Source: Chloroflexota bacterium (lineage in GTDB: Bacteria > Chloroflexota > Dehalococcoidia > SM23-28-2 > RBG-16-64-32). Taken from it: 8,416 nt of DNA. The position numbers and the translations under genes are program-made. Positions within the stretch are counted from its first letter, which is position 1. Each line of letters starts with the position of its first letter. Location: NCBI GenBank assembly GCA_005880075.1, contig VBJT01000187.1, positions 1 to 8,416 on the forward strand. Reading direction: 5' to 3'. Shown piece by piece: positions 1 to 5,442 of this stretch. Under the pieces are notes generated by a model. It searched no databases. It saw only the letters and a list, made by a program, of their open reading frames with translations, and was not told where the DNA came from.

Positions 1-1
1 A

Positions 2-1264
2 ATCGGTGCATGGACTGAATCAACCGTGACCTGGAACAACCAGCCGGGGGGCAGCGCAGGGACGCCGGTCACCTATGCGGTGCCCGCTGTTGCCCTCAGC
101 TGTCTTTCGCTTGATGTGACCTCTGGCGTGCAGGCGTGGGTTGATGGAGCCCTAAACGAGGGCTGGAGGATCACGGACCAGAACGAGGGAACGGCGCCTC
201 AGGTCGAATACGCGACTCGCGAGGAGCCGGCGACCGGGCAACGGCCACTGTTGACGGTGACGTACCTCGCCCCTACTGCGACGCCGACGGCGACGCCGAC
301 TCCCACACCAACGGCAACACCTACAGCGGCTGCAACGGCCACGGCGACTACTACGGCGACAGCGACGGCAACTCCCAGCGCGACAGCGACGTCAACTGCG
401 ACGGCAACGCCAACCGCCACAGCAACTCCAACAGCCACGGCGACGGCAACGCCCACGCCGACTGCAACCGCAACTGCTACATCGACGGCGACAGCGACGT
501 CAACCGCCACGGCGACCGCTACGGCGACATCGACAGCCACACCAACCGCCACCGCAAGCGCGACGGCGACGGCAACCGCAACCGCTACCCCGACCGCGAC
601 TGCCACTCCGACGGCGAGTCCGACGGCTACGGCTTCACCGACACCCACGCCGACGCCGACATCCACGCCGACACCGACGCCCACATCCATGCCGACATCC
701 ACGCCAACGCCGACCGCGACACCGACTTTAACCCCGACGCCAACGCCGACGTCAACGCCGGGGAGCGGGGGAACTGTTACTTTCAGCGCCAATGCTGATA
801 CATGGGTAGGATCAGCGCAGCCCACCGTTAATCACGGCACAGAGTCGACGATGTCGGTTGGGTCTCAGCAGCGCTCCTTCGTCATGTTCGACATATCGAC
901 CATTCCTCCGAGCGCGACTATTGCTTCCGCTACACTGAGGCTTTGCCGCACCAACGGGTCCGGCAGCGCGCGTACTCATGAAGTTCGGGCGCTCACCTCT
1001 GCCTGGACGGAGTCCGGACTCACCTGGAATAACCAGCCCAGCCTTGCAGTCTCTGCGGGTGGCACGATATCAGTCCCCTCGTCCGCCGGATGCGTAACTG
1101 CGGATGTGACAACCGACGTGCAGGCGTGGATCCTGGTTGCGCCGAACTTCGGATGGCGGATCGCGGACGTAGTGGAGGCGACAGCACCGCTCGTTGATTG
1201 GGCGACGCGCGAGGAGCCGTCGTCGAGCCTGCGACCGAGCCTGAGCGTGACTTACACGCCGTAG
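2..1264 (+). CDS. Exported DNRLRE-domain protein with Thr/Ala/Pro-rich linker (5'-truncated)
   Basis: The frame is open to the left edge, and the residues before the first possible start (GTG at 26) already belong to a domain, so the gene begins outside the window. What is visible is the end of one DNRLRE-type module (about codons 1-90; motifs WTES.VTWNNQP, VQAWVDGA, GWRITDQNEGTAPQ, YATREEP, LLTVTY), a roughly 163-residue linker of alternating Thr with Ala, Pro or Ser, and a complete second DNRLRE module (about 155 residues up to the stop). The second module repeats the same motifs: SAWTESGLTWNNQP, VQAWI, GWRIAD, ATREEP, LSVTYTP. DNRLRE modules are beta-sandwich domains of secreted or surface proteins, related to some carbohydrate-binding modules; ligand binding here is inference. 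Two Cys in the second module (LCRTNG and AGCVTAD) could form a disulfide. No C-terminal anchor such as LPXTG is present. The signal peptide and any catalytic domain must lie upstream, unseen. Confidence 0.88.
   Translation: MGAWTESTVTWNNQPGGSAGTPVTYAVPAVALSCLSLDVTSGVQAWVDGALNEGWRITDQNEGTAPQVEYATREEPATGQRPLLTVTYLAPTATPTATPTPTPTATPTAAATATATTTATATATPSATATSTATATPTATATPTATATATPTPTATATATSTATATSTATATATATSTATPTATASATATATATATPTATATPTASPTATASPTPTPTPTSTPTPTPTSMPTSTPTPTATPTLTPTPTPTSTPGSGGTVTFSANADTWVGSAQPTVNHGTESTMSVGSQQRSFVMFDISTIPPSATIASATLRLCRTNGSGSARTHEVRALTSAWTESGLTWNNQPSLAVSAGGTISVPSSAGCVTADVTTDVQAWILVAPNFGWRIADVVEATAPLVDWATREEPSSSLRPSLSVTYTP
272..760 (+). repeat. Low-complexity Thr-Ala/Thr-Pro coding tract
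   Basis: About 490 nt of degenerate ACN-GCN and ACN-CCN codon pairs, encoding a linker in which nearly every second residue is Thr. The first part is mostly Thr-Ala. The end, from about 640, is mostly Thr-Pro with some Ser and Met. Short hexamers such as ACGGCG and ACAGCG recur without an exact long unit, so this is a drifting simple-sequence tract rather than a clean tandem repeat. Such linkers are extended, often glycosylated spacers in surface proteins (family knowledge). The tract creates long open frames on the opposite strand that are not genes. Confidence 0.9.
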
Positions 1265-1321
1265 ATCTCAATCACTCTCTCCACAGCGGAGCTTCGACCG
1301 GAACCCGCAATGCTGACCGGA

Positions 1322-1327
1322 TATACT
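1322..1327 (+). promoter_or_regulatory. Candidate -10 box of the M16 peptidase gene
   Basis: TATACT lies 35 nt before the preferred ATG at 1362. No convincing -35 hexamer sits at the normal distance; the nearest TTCGAC, at 1293, is 23 nt away. Transcription from it would begin near 1334, downstream of the alternative ATG at 1329, which argues for the later start. The same hexamer precedes the enoyl-CoA hydratase gene. Confidence 0.45.
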
Positions 1328-1352
1328 GATGGCGACGCCCCTCGATTCGTTT

Positions 1353-1357
1353 GGAGG
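1353..1357 (+). promoter_or_regulatory. Ribosome binding site GGAGG choosing the M16 start
   Basis: GGAGG stands 4 nt before ATG 1362, a slightly short spacing. The upstream in-frame ATG at 1329 has no comparable site, and the eleven residues it would add look unlike the usual M16 N terminus. Another ATG at 1358 is out of frame. Confidence 0.6.
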
Positions 1358-1361
1358 ATGC

Positions 1362-2636
1362 ATGTCCATCAGCCCCGAAGTCAGCACACTGCCCGGTGAC
1401 CTGCGCGTAGTCACTACACCGATCCCATCCGCGCAATCTGTCAGCATAAATGTTTTCGTGGGAGCCGGATCACGCGGTGAGGTGGAGCGGACGAAGGGGC
1501 TGGCGCATTTCTTGGAACACATGATGTTCAAGGGCACGCCCAACCGCCCCTCCGCGATCCAGGTAGCGGAAGCGATTGAGGGCGCGGGTGGGGTGCTGAA
1601 CGCATACACGGCGAAGGAAATGACCTGCTACTGGGACCAGGTGCCCGACGACCGGCTCGAAACAGGTATTGAAGTACTCGCCGATATGCTGCACAACGCG
1701 CTCCTGGCGCCCCAAGAAATCGACAAGGAGCGGTCGGTCGTGCAGCAAGAGATCAAGAGGACCAAGGACCAACCGGGCGCATGGGCGGGTGAGCTTCTGG
1801 GACGCGCGATGTATGGCGACCATCCGATGGGCTGGTCAACAGCGGGAACGGAGGATACTGTTGCCGCTCTTGCGGAGGCCGATTTCCGCGAATGGATCGG
1901 TCTGTGGTATGGAGCTCCCAACATCGTCGTCAGCGTCGCTGGGAACACCTCCGCTGAAGTTGTGAATATGCTGGTTGCCCGCTATTTCCCAAACGGCCGC
2001 GCCGTTAAGGCGCCCGCTGTTATTTCCGTTGACGGCGATATCCCAGCCCGGCGGGCCATCGGTGAAGCGCGGCCGATCGCCCAGGCGAATGTGGTGCTCG
2101 GCACGCCGGCGCTGCCTCGGGGTGACCCGGACCGTTACGCTCTAATGGTGTTAAATTCACTGCTCGGCCGAGGCATGAGTTCGCGACTGTTCAAGGAGGT
2201 GCGCGAGCGCCGGGGTCTCGCCTACTCCGTCGGGTCCGCGGTAAGCCGGCATTCAGATACCGGCATGCTGGCCGTCTCCGCGGGCGTTTCCCCCGAGAAC
2301 GTCCGGGAGGCAGTAGAAGTGATCTTGGCCGAGCTGGACAAGTTGGTAGAAGAACGCGTCGGCGATGAGGAGCTAACCAAGGCCCGGGATTACACCATAG
2401 GAAGCTTTCGCCTAAGCCTCGAGACTCCGATGGCGCTCGCGCAGCGAGCGGGTGAGAATCTGCTTATGCTAAATGAGATTGAGCCAATCGATAGCGTCGT
2501 TGAGAAGCTGCGGGCCGTTGAAGCAGAGGATATCTCGCGAGTCGCCCGCCGAGTCCTACGCCGTGACCGAGCGGCGTTGTCCGTCGTCGGGCCGGACATC
2601 GTCGAAGACGGCCTCAAGGGGATCGTGGGGGCGTAA
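1362..2636 (+). CDS. M16 family zinc metallopeptidase (processing-peptidase / PqqL-like)
   Basis: A 424-residue protein, the usual size for single-chain bacterial M16B peptidases related to the mitochondrial processing peptidase beta subunit. The inverted zinc motif HFLEH is intact. Counting from ATG 1362, His49 and His53 are metal ligands, Glu52 is the general base, and Glu130 (in QQEIKR) is the third ligand, exactly 76 residues after the second His as in the family. The C-terminal half carries the conserved substrate-pocket segment LFKEVRERRGLAYSV. There is no signal peptide, so it is probably cytoplasmic. The family degrades or trims peptides, and the substrate here is unknown. An ATG at 1329 is in frame, but 1362 has the GGAGG site and fits the -10 box. 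It stands alone: an unrelated surface-protein gene ends 97 nt upstream, and 540 nt of non-coding DNA follow. In some genomes M16 genes follow pnp or dut; that context is absent here. Confidence 0.95.
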   Translation: MSISPEVSTLPGDLRVVTTPIPSAQSVSINVFVGAGSRGEVERTKGLAHFLEHMMFKGTPNRPSAIQVAEAIEGAGGVLNAYTAKEMTCYWDQVPDDRLETGIEVLADMLHNALLAPQEIDKERSVVQQEIKRTKDQPGAWAGELLGRAMYGDHPMGWSTAGTEDTVAALAEADFREWIGLWYGAPNIVVSVAGNTSAEVVNMLVARYFPNGRAVKAPAVISVDGDIPARRAIGEARPIAQANVVLGTPALPRGDPDRYALMVLNSLLGRGMSSRLFKEVRERRGLAYSVGSAVSRHSDTGMLAVSAGVSPENVREAVEVILAELDKLVEERVGDEELTKARDYTIGSFRLSLETPMALAQRAGENLLMLNEIEPIDSVVEKLRAVEAEDISRVARRVLRRDRAALSVVGPDIVEDGLKGIVGA

Positions 2637-2667
2637 GACAAGAACCAAGGCCTAGCAGAACGTTACC

Positions 2668-2706
2668 AGGGCGCCAGTTTGACGGGGCGTCGAAAGGCCC
2701 TTAGTT
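2668..2706 (+). terminator. Weak terminator-like structure after the M16 gene
   Basis: AGGGC (2668-2672) can pair with GCCCT (2697-2701) around an inner GACG/CGTC hairpin (2681-2691), and the pair is followed by TAGTTTT. It starts 32 nt after the M16 stop. The stem is short and the inner loops are unpaired, so it may be only a partial terminator. Confidence 0.3.
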
Positions 2707-2751
2707 TTCCTCCACTTCCAGCCCTACCACTCAGGCAAGCCCTCACCGCGA

Positions 2752-2800
2752 CGCTGGGGCCGCGTACGCCGGATATTTGGTCGCACGAAGGCCCCGAGCG
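2752..2800. other. Bulged 10-bp inverted repeat
   Basis: CGCTGGGGCC (2752-2761) pairs with GGCCCC-G-AGCG (2790-2800), giving 10 base pairs with one bulged G at 2796 and a 28-nt loop containing the palindrome GCGTACGC (2762-2769). No T run follows, so it does not look like an intrinsic terminator. It could be part of a small structured RNA ending at the 2846-2880 hairpin; that is inference. Confidence 0.4.
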
Positions 2801-2845
2801 CAGAGAGACATCCAGGCCGTGCTATCAACGTCTGCCCCGGACAAC

Positions 2846-2880
2846 GAAAGAGGCCCCTCTTTCAAGGAAGGGCCTCTTTC
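2846..2880. terminator. Perfect 11-bp hairpin, likely transcription terminator
   Basis: GAAAGAGGCCC (2846-2856) and GGGCCTCTTTC (2870-2880) are exact reverse complements separated by 13 nt. The arms begin with an A-rich run and end with a T-rich run (CTTTCTCC beyond), as in bidirectional intrinsic terminators. The loop contains a second copy of CCTCTTTC (2856-2863), so the left arm could also form a smaller, competing hairpin. It lies 210 nt after the M16 stop and about 330 nt before the next gene. Confidence 0.7.
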
Positions 2881-2934
2881 TCCGCACCCCTCTGGGCTCC
2901 CGCCGCAACCCCGCGAGTCGATCGTCGTAGTCGC

Positions 2935-3018
2935 GGAGGAGGCGCTGCACGCACCCCGTCGCCGATTTCGGCGACGTCACCAGCCCCGCAACTGGTGAAT
3001 GAGAACTGCACCTCCTCC
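2935..3018. ncRNA. Possible three-way-junction structured RNA, class unrecognised
   Basis: An outer helix can form between GGAGGAGG (2935-2942) and CCTCCTCC (3011-3018), continued after a 3-nt bulge by TGCA (2946-2949) with TGCA (3007-3010). It encloses two hairpins side by side: CGTCGCCGA/TCGGCGACG (2957-2965 with 2968-2976; the inner pairs probably open as a loop) and TCACCAG/CTGGTGA (2977-2983 with 2992-2998, loop of 8). The pairing is read directly from the sequence. That it is an RNA, and on which strand, is inference, because no promoter was found directly upstream. It is not a tRNA (no T-loop sequence, no anticodon arm) and does not match the riboswitch consensus sequences I know. Confidence 0.35.
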
Positions 3019-3110
3019 AACTCAAATAACAACCCGCTGCTCGACACATTACGGCGTTTACCATTCGTTAACTTTTTCTTGCACTACTTCCTCGGTGTAG
3101 CGGGTGCGCG

Positions 3111-3138
3111 TTCGCTGTCCGGCGAAGCAAGTTATACT
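3111..3138 (+). promoter_or_regulatory. Candidate promoter of the enoyl-CoA hydratase operon
   Basis: The -10 box TATACT is at 3133-3138, with a weak -35 match TTCGCT at 3111-3116 and a 16-nt spacer. The expected start point near 3145 leaves a leader of about 32 nt containing the ribosome site at 3162. It also places the in-frame TTG at 3138 outside the transcript. The structured element at 2935-3018 would lie upstream of this promoter, not in its leader. Confidence 0.5.
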
Positions 3139-3161
3139 TGGCTCCGCGCTGGACGGCGCCC

Positions 3162-3167
3162 AAGGAG
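3162..3167 (+). promoter_or_regulatory. Ribosome binding site AAGGAG choosing ATG 3177
   Basis: AAGGAG lies 9 nt before ATG 3177, an ideal spacing. It settles the start against the upstream in-frame TTG at 3138, whose extra residues do not resemble crotonases. Confidence 0.75.
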
Positions 3168-3176
3168 AACAGCATC

Positions 3177-3962
3177 ATGGACTACGCGAACATTATTTAC
3201 GAAAGCAAAGGTCGCCTGGCTTACGTGACGATAAATAGGCCCGACCGTCGCAACGCGATCGACCCGAACACCAGCCGCGAATTACGAGGCGCGTTCGAGG
3301 CCTTCAAGTCCGACGACAACGTGTGGGTCGCGATACTCACCGGGGCCGGCCAGCAGGCGTTCTCGGCAGGCGCTGACCTTGTGGCGATGGCGGAGGCATT
3401 CGCTGGCGGCGGGCAAGGGCCGCGCTACGATGTGCCCTTCGGCGGCATTACCCGCGGCTTCGAGTGCTGGAAGCCGATCGTAGCGGCGATTAACGGCTAC
3501 TGCCTGGCAGGCGGGCTCGAGCTGGCGCTGGCCTGCGATATACGCGTGGCAGCGGAGCACGCCAGCTTCGGGCTGCCGGAGCCCAAGCGCGCGATCATTC
3601 CGGCCGCCGGGGGTACGCAACGCCTGCCCCGGGCGGTGCCGCTCGCCTTCGCGATGGAACTGCTTCTCACGGGCAACCGTTTCGATGCGCAGACGGCGCT
3701 GCGTTTCGGACTTGTGTCTCGCGTCGTACCCGCAGACCAGCTCATGGCTACGGCCGAGGAGACGGCGGCGGGCGTGCTCGAATGTGGACCGCTCGCTGTC
3801 CGGGCGATCAAGCAGGCGGCGATGCAAGGACGAGAGATGTCGCTGGAAGACGGATTGAAGCTCGAATCGCAGATGGCAGGACAGGTATTTCAATCGGAAG
3901 ACGCGCGAGAGGGGCCGACTGCTTTCGCGCAGAAGAGAAAGCCGGAATACAAGGGTCGATAG
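3177..3962 (+). CDS. Enoyl-CoA hydratase/isomerase (crotonase family)
   Basis: A 261-residue crotonase of standard length. In this family such enzymes add water to trans-2-enoyl-CoA in fatty-acid beta-oxidation, or act on related acyl-CoA esters. Both catalytic acids of true hydratases are present: Glu115 in AGGLELALACD and Glu135 in FGLPEPKRA. Their 20-residue spacing matches Glu144/Glu164 of the rat mitochondrial enzyme. The CoA-binding and oxyanion-hole segments AFSAGADL (61-68) and INGYCLAGG (105-113) and the signature PAAGGTQRLPR (142-152) are intact. The C terminus, FQSEDAREGPTAFAQKRKPEY, is the usual lid helix. Substrate chain length cannot be told; no other acyl-CoA genes are nearby. 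It is the first gene of a two-gene operon, with a PRC-barrel gene starting 2 nt after its stop. Confidence 0.95.
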   Translation: MDYANIIYESKGRLAYVTINRPDRRNAIDPNTSRELRGAFEAFKSDDNVWVAILTGAGQQAFSAGADLVAMAEAFAGGGQGPRYDVPFGGITRGFECWKPIVAAINGYCLAGGLELALACDIRVAAEHASFGLPEPKRAIIPAAGGTQRLPRAVPLAFAMELLLTGNRFDAQTALRFGLVSRVVPADQLMATAEETAAGVLECGPLAVRAIKQAAMQGREMSLEDGLKLESQMAGQVFQSEDAREGPTAFAQKRKPEYKGR

Positions 3963-3964
3963 GC

Positions 3965-4630
3965 GTGCCCTTACTCGAGAATCTTCACCACGGGGCGCAC
4001 GTCGAGAGCAGCGACGGGAAGGACGTTGGGCAGCTGCATTCCATAGTGATCGACCCGCGGGACAATGAAGTGACGCACATTGTCGTCAACGCCGGCCCGC
4101 ATTTTCCGGAACCGGGCTTCGGCTCGCCGGAGCTGAGGGAAGTACCGATTGATTCAGTGGAGGACGCAGGAGAAGAGAAAGTGGTCCTCCGCTGCACTCG
4201 CGAGGAGTTCGACCGCCTGCCGGCTCATGTCAAGACCGATTTTACGCCCGCTGCGGCCCAGCCCGTGGAGCCGAAGAAGACAGACCCGGCGCACCGGCTG
4301 TGGAACATCGGCGTGGCGCTGGCGGCCTCTTTCGCAAACACCGCAACGGGGATCGCGATGCCAGCAGAGACCGTGCGCAAAGCAAGCTTCGGGCGCGAGA
4401 TCCTCAACGACGCACCCGTCTGGCGGCTGGAGCCACACACGCACATCGGCGACGTCGAGCGCGTACTGGTCGACGAAGAGACGGACGAAATTCGAGACCT
4501 TGTGATTCGGCGCGGCGTGGTTTTCCACGAAGACGTCGTGCTGTCGATCGACTATGTGACCGAGATTCTGGACGGCGTAATACACGTCCAGATCAGCGAC
4601 GATGAGCTGCGCGCGCTACGAGCCGGCTAA
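3965..4630 (+). CDS. PRC-barrel protein with two barrel-like modules
   Basis: A 221-residue soluble protein. The GTG at 3965 is chosen because it lies 2 nt after the preceding stop, has AAGGG at 3951-3955 (9-nt spacing) and begins exactly at the domain; an upstream open extension runs through the hydratase gene and is spurious. Module 1 (about 5-90) has the PRC pattern: GAHVESSDGKDVGQLHSIVI, a 'DPRDNEVTHIVV' strand pair and VPIDSV. Module 2 (about 142-218) repeats it: VWRLEPHTHIGDVERVLVD, 'ETDEIRDLVIRRG', LSIDYVTEI. The linker (90-140) has a Pro/Lys-rich part and a mildly hydrophobic stretch, RLWNIGVALAASFANTATGI, that is too polar to be a firm membrane helix. PRC barrels occur in photosynthetic reaction-centre subunit H and the RNA-processing factor RimM; standalone ones are mostly of unknown role. 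Coupling to a crotonase is unexplained. Confidence 0.82.
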   Translation: MPLLENLHHGAHVESSDGKDVGQLHSIVIDPRDNEVTHIVVNAGPHFPEPGFGSPELREVPIDSVEDAGEEKVVLRCTREEFDRLPAHVKTDFTPAAAQPVEPKKTDPAHRLWNIGVALAASFANTATGIAMPAETVRKASFGREILNDAPVWRLEPHTHIGDVERVLVDEETDEIRDLVIRRGVVFHEDVVLSIDYVTEILDGVIHVQISDDELRALRAG

Positions 4631-4633
4631 GGC

Positions 4634-5167
4634 CTACGCCCCCGAGTCCCGCTGCTTCACAAGCTGCGCCCATTCCCGCCGAACGAGTGACTGGCCCCAC
4701 GCGTAGCCCAGAGAGTCGCCGAGGCTGTTAGCGAGATTTGCTGACAACAAATAGAACAGGGCCAGCAATCCGAAGAACGCGATCACACTCCACCACGCGA
4801 CATCCCACAATGCGAGAGGCAGCAGGGCGACGATGACGCCGATAGAGAGTCCGCCCCATGCCACGGTGCGTACGACAAGCCCTTCGCGATTGCGACGCCG
4901 CCGGTGCATCTCGATTAGCGTTCGGGGAACTGCGGAAACTACCGGCCGCCCAGCGACCGGGCGGCCGCAGTAGGTGCATATCTGCCTGGTAGCGGCCAAG
5001 GGGTGATAGCAATAGCCGCAAAAACGCCCGGCATTAGGCGCATCCCCGGCCAGTATATCGTCGAGAAGGCCAAGCAGCCGCTCAGAGAAGATCTCCGTTG
5101 ACATAGCCCCTGCTTCGCCCTCTTCAGCAGTCGCGGCCGGTTCGGCGGCCGTTCCATGTTCAGTCAT
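4634..5167 (-). CDS. Zinc-ribbon protein with two membrane helices, function unknown
   Basis: A 177-residue protein. The start at 5167 is supported by GGAAGG five nt upstream (5178-5173); the open frame runs on to 5338, but that part is Arg/Pro-rich, lacks a ribosome site and lies over control sequences. An acidic N terminus (1-45) is followed by a four-cysteine zinc ribbon, CGYC...CTYC (Cys50, Cys53, Cys64, Cys67), as in rubredoxin-like and double-zinc-ribbon membrane proteins. A basic stretch MHRRRRNRE (87-95) leads to two hydrophobic helices (about 101-120 and 125-145) and a charged tail. The basic run suggests the ribbon faces the cytoplasm. No family was recognised. It converges on the PRC-barrel gene with a 3-nt gap, so there is no room for a terminator between them. 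Confidence 0.82.
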   Translation of the reverse strand: MTEHGTAAEPAATAEEGEAGAMSTEIFSERLLGLLDDILAGDAPNAGRFCGYCYHPLAATRQICTYCGRPVAGRPVVSAVPRTLIEMHRRRRNREGLVVRTVAWGGLSIGVIVALLPLALWDVAWWSVIAFFGLLALFYLLSANLANSLGDSLGYAWGQSLVRREWAQLVKQRDSGA

Positions 5168-5172
5168 AAATA

Positions 5173-5178
5173 CCTTCC
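5173..5178 (-). promoter_or_regulatory. Ribosome binding site for the zinc-ribbon gene
   Basis: On the minus strand GGAAGG stands 5 nt before ATG 5167. It is the only such site near an in-frame start codon and decides the start. Confidence 0.6.
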
Positions 5179-5238
5179 GCCTGTGCTCATAGGTTAGCCG
5201 GGAGGTGTCCGCCGCCGCTAGACCTGGGCGCTGTGGTG

Positions 5239-5260
5239 AAAAACGCCGGGAACTTCCGGC
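5239..5260 (-). terminator. Attenuator-like hairpin in the leader of the zinc-ribbon gene
   Basis: Reading the minus strand, GCCGG (5260-5256) and CCGGC (5249-5245) form a 5-bp GC stem with a 6-nt loop, followed by G and five T (5243-5239). This is the form of a short intrinsic terminator, about 70 nt before the start codon. The stem is short, so it could be chance in GC-rich DNA. Confidence 0.3.
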
Positions 5261-5279
5261 AGGGAGCCGTAGCGGACGG

Positions 5280-5307
5280 AACATAACTCGCGTCTTTATT
5301 GGTGAAA
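5280..5307 (-). promoter_or_regulatory. Candidate promoter of the zinc-ribbon gene
   Basis: On the minus strand, TTTCAC (5307-5302) and TATGTT (5285-5280) are separated by 16 nt, a fair but imperfect sigma-70 pattern. The predicted transcript has a leader of about 105 nt that includes the hairpin at 5260-5245. Confidence 0.35.
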
Positions 5308-5313
5308 TACCGG

Positions 5314-5388
5314 TGTAAGACCCGTGACTCCGATCCAATAGCCAAAGACGCCTGCGCGTAACGTGACGACTAAAAACGATGTCTTACA
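5314..5388. repeat. 8-bp inverted repeat in the divergent control region
   Basis: TGTAAGAC (5314-5321) and GTCTTACA (5381-5388) are perfect reverse complements, 67 nt centre to centre. They lie between the divergent zinc-ribbon and coiled-coil genes, so they could be paired operator half-sites. The rest of 5168-5442 shows only the candidate promoter and hairpin described separately, and I found no firm + strand promoter there. Confidence 0.35.
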
Positions 5389-5427
5389 GGGTGTGGGGTA
5401 GGAAAGGGGAGGCAACGGTCAATGTAT

Positions 5428-5433
5428 AGGAGG
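5428..5433 (+). promoter_or_regulatory. Strong ribosome binding site AGGAGG
   Basis: Full-consensus AGGAGG, 9 nt before ATG 5443, suggests efficient translation of the coiled-coil protein. It is the best ribosome site in the window. Confidence 0.8.
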
Positions 5434-5442
5434 AGTCCCTAA

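Larger units (their letters stand above)
2637..3176. other. 540-nt non-coding, hairpin-rich intergenic region
   Basis: No convincing gene was found on either strand. The short open frames overlap one another, have no ribosome sites and show no recognisable motifs. The stretch instead holds four inverted-repeat elements in order (2668-2701, 2752-2800, 2846-2880, 2935-3018) and, at the end, the promoter of the enoyl-CoA hydratase operon. The rest (about 2702-2750 and 3019-3110) shows nothing specific. Confidence 0.7.

Noticed and set aside
199..825. Long minus-strand open frame rich in Val/Ala/Gly
   Set aside because: It is the mirror of the Thr-Ala/Thr-Pro tract; codon bias, not coding, keeps it open, and it has no ribosome site or domain.
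2700..2880. T-box leader before the terminator
   Set aside because: No AGGGTGGNACCGCG-like T-box sequence was found on either strand, and no aminoacyl-tRNA synthetase or amino-acid gene follows.
2935..3018. tRNA, or SAH-type riboswitch from the GAGGAGGCGCTGCA stretch
   Set aside because: The length and closing helix look tRNA-like, but there is no T-loop or anticodon arm. The riboswitch resemblance ends after the first block, since the CAGGCTCG-type core is missing.
2679..3064. Several short open frames in the M16/hydratase gap on both strands
   Set aside because: Overlapping, without ribosome sites or domain-like composition, and crossing strong hairpins.
3138..3176. TTG-started N-terminal extension of the hydratase
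   Set aside because: It overlaps the -10 box, lacks a ribosome site and adds residues not seen in crotonases.
3782..3964. N-terminal extension of the PRC-barrel frame into the hydratase gene
   Set aside because: It lies wholly inside the hydratase coding sequence in another frame; GTG 3965 has a good site and matches the domain start.
5168..5338. N-terminal extension of the zinc-ribbon protein
   Set aside because: Arg/Pro-rich with no ribosome site at its start; the ATG at 5167 has GGAAGG.
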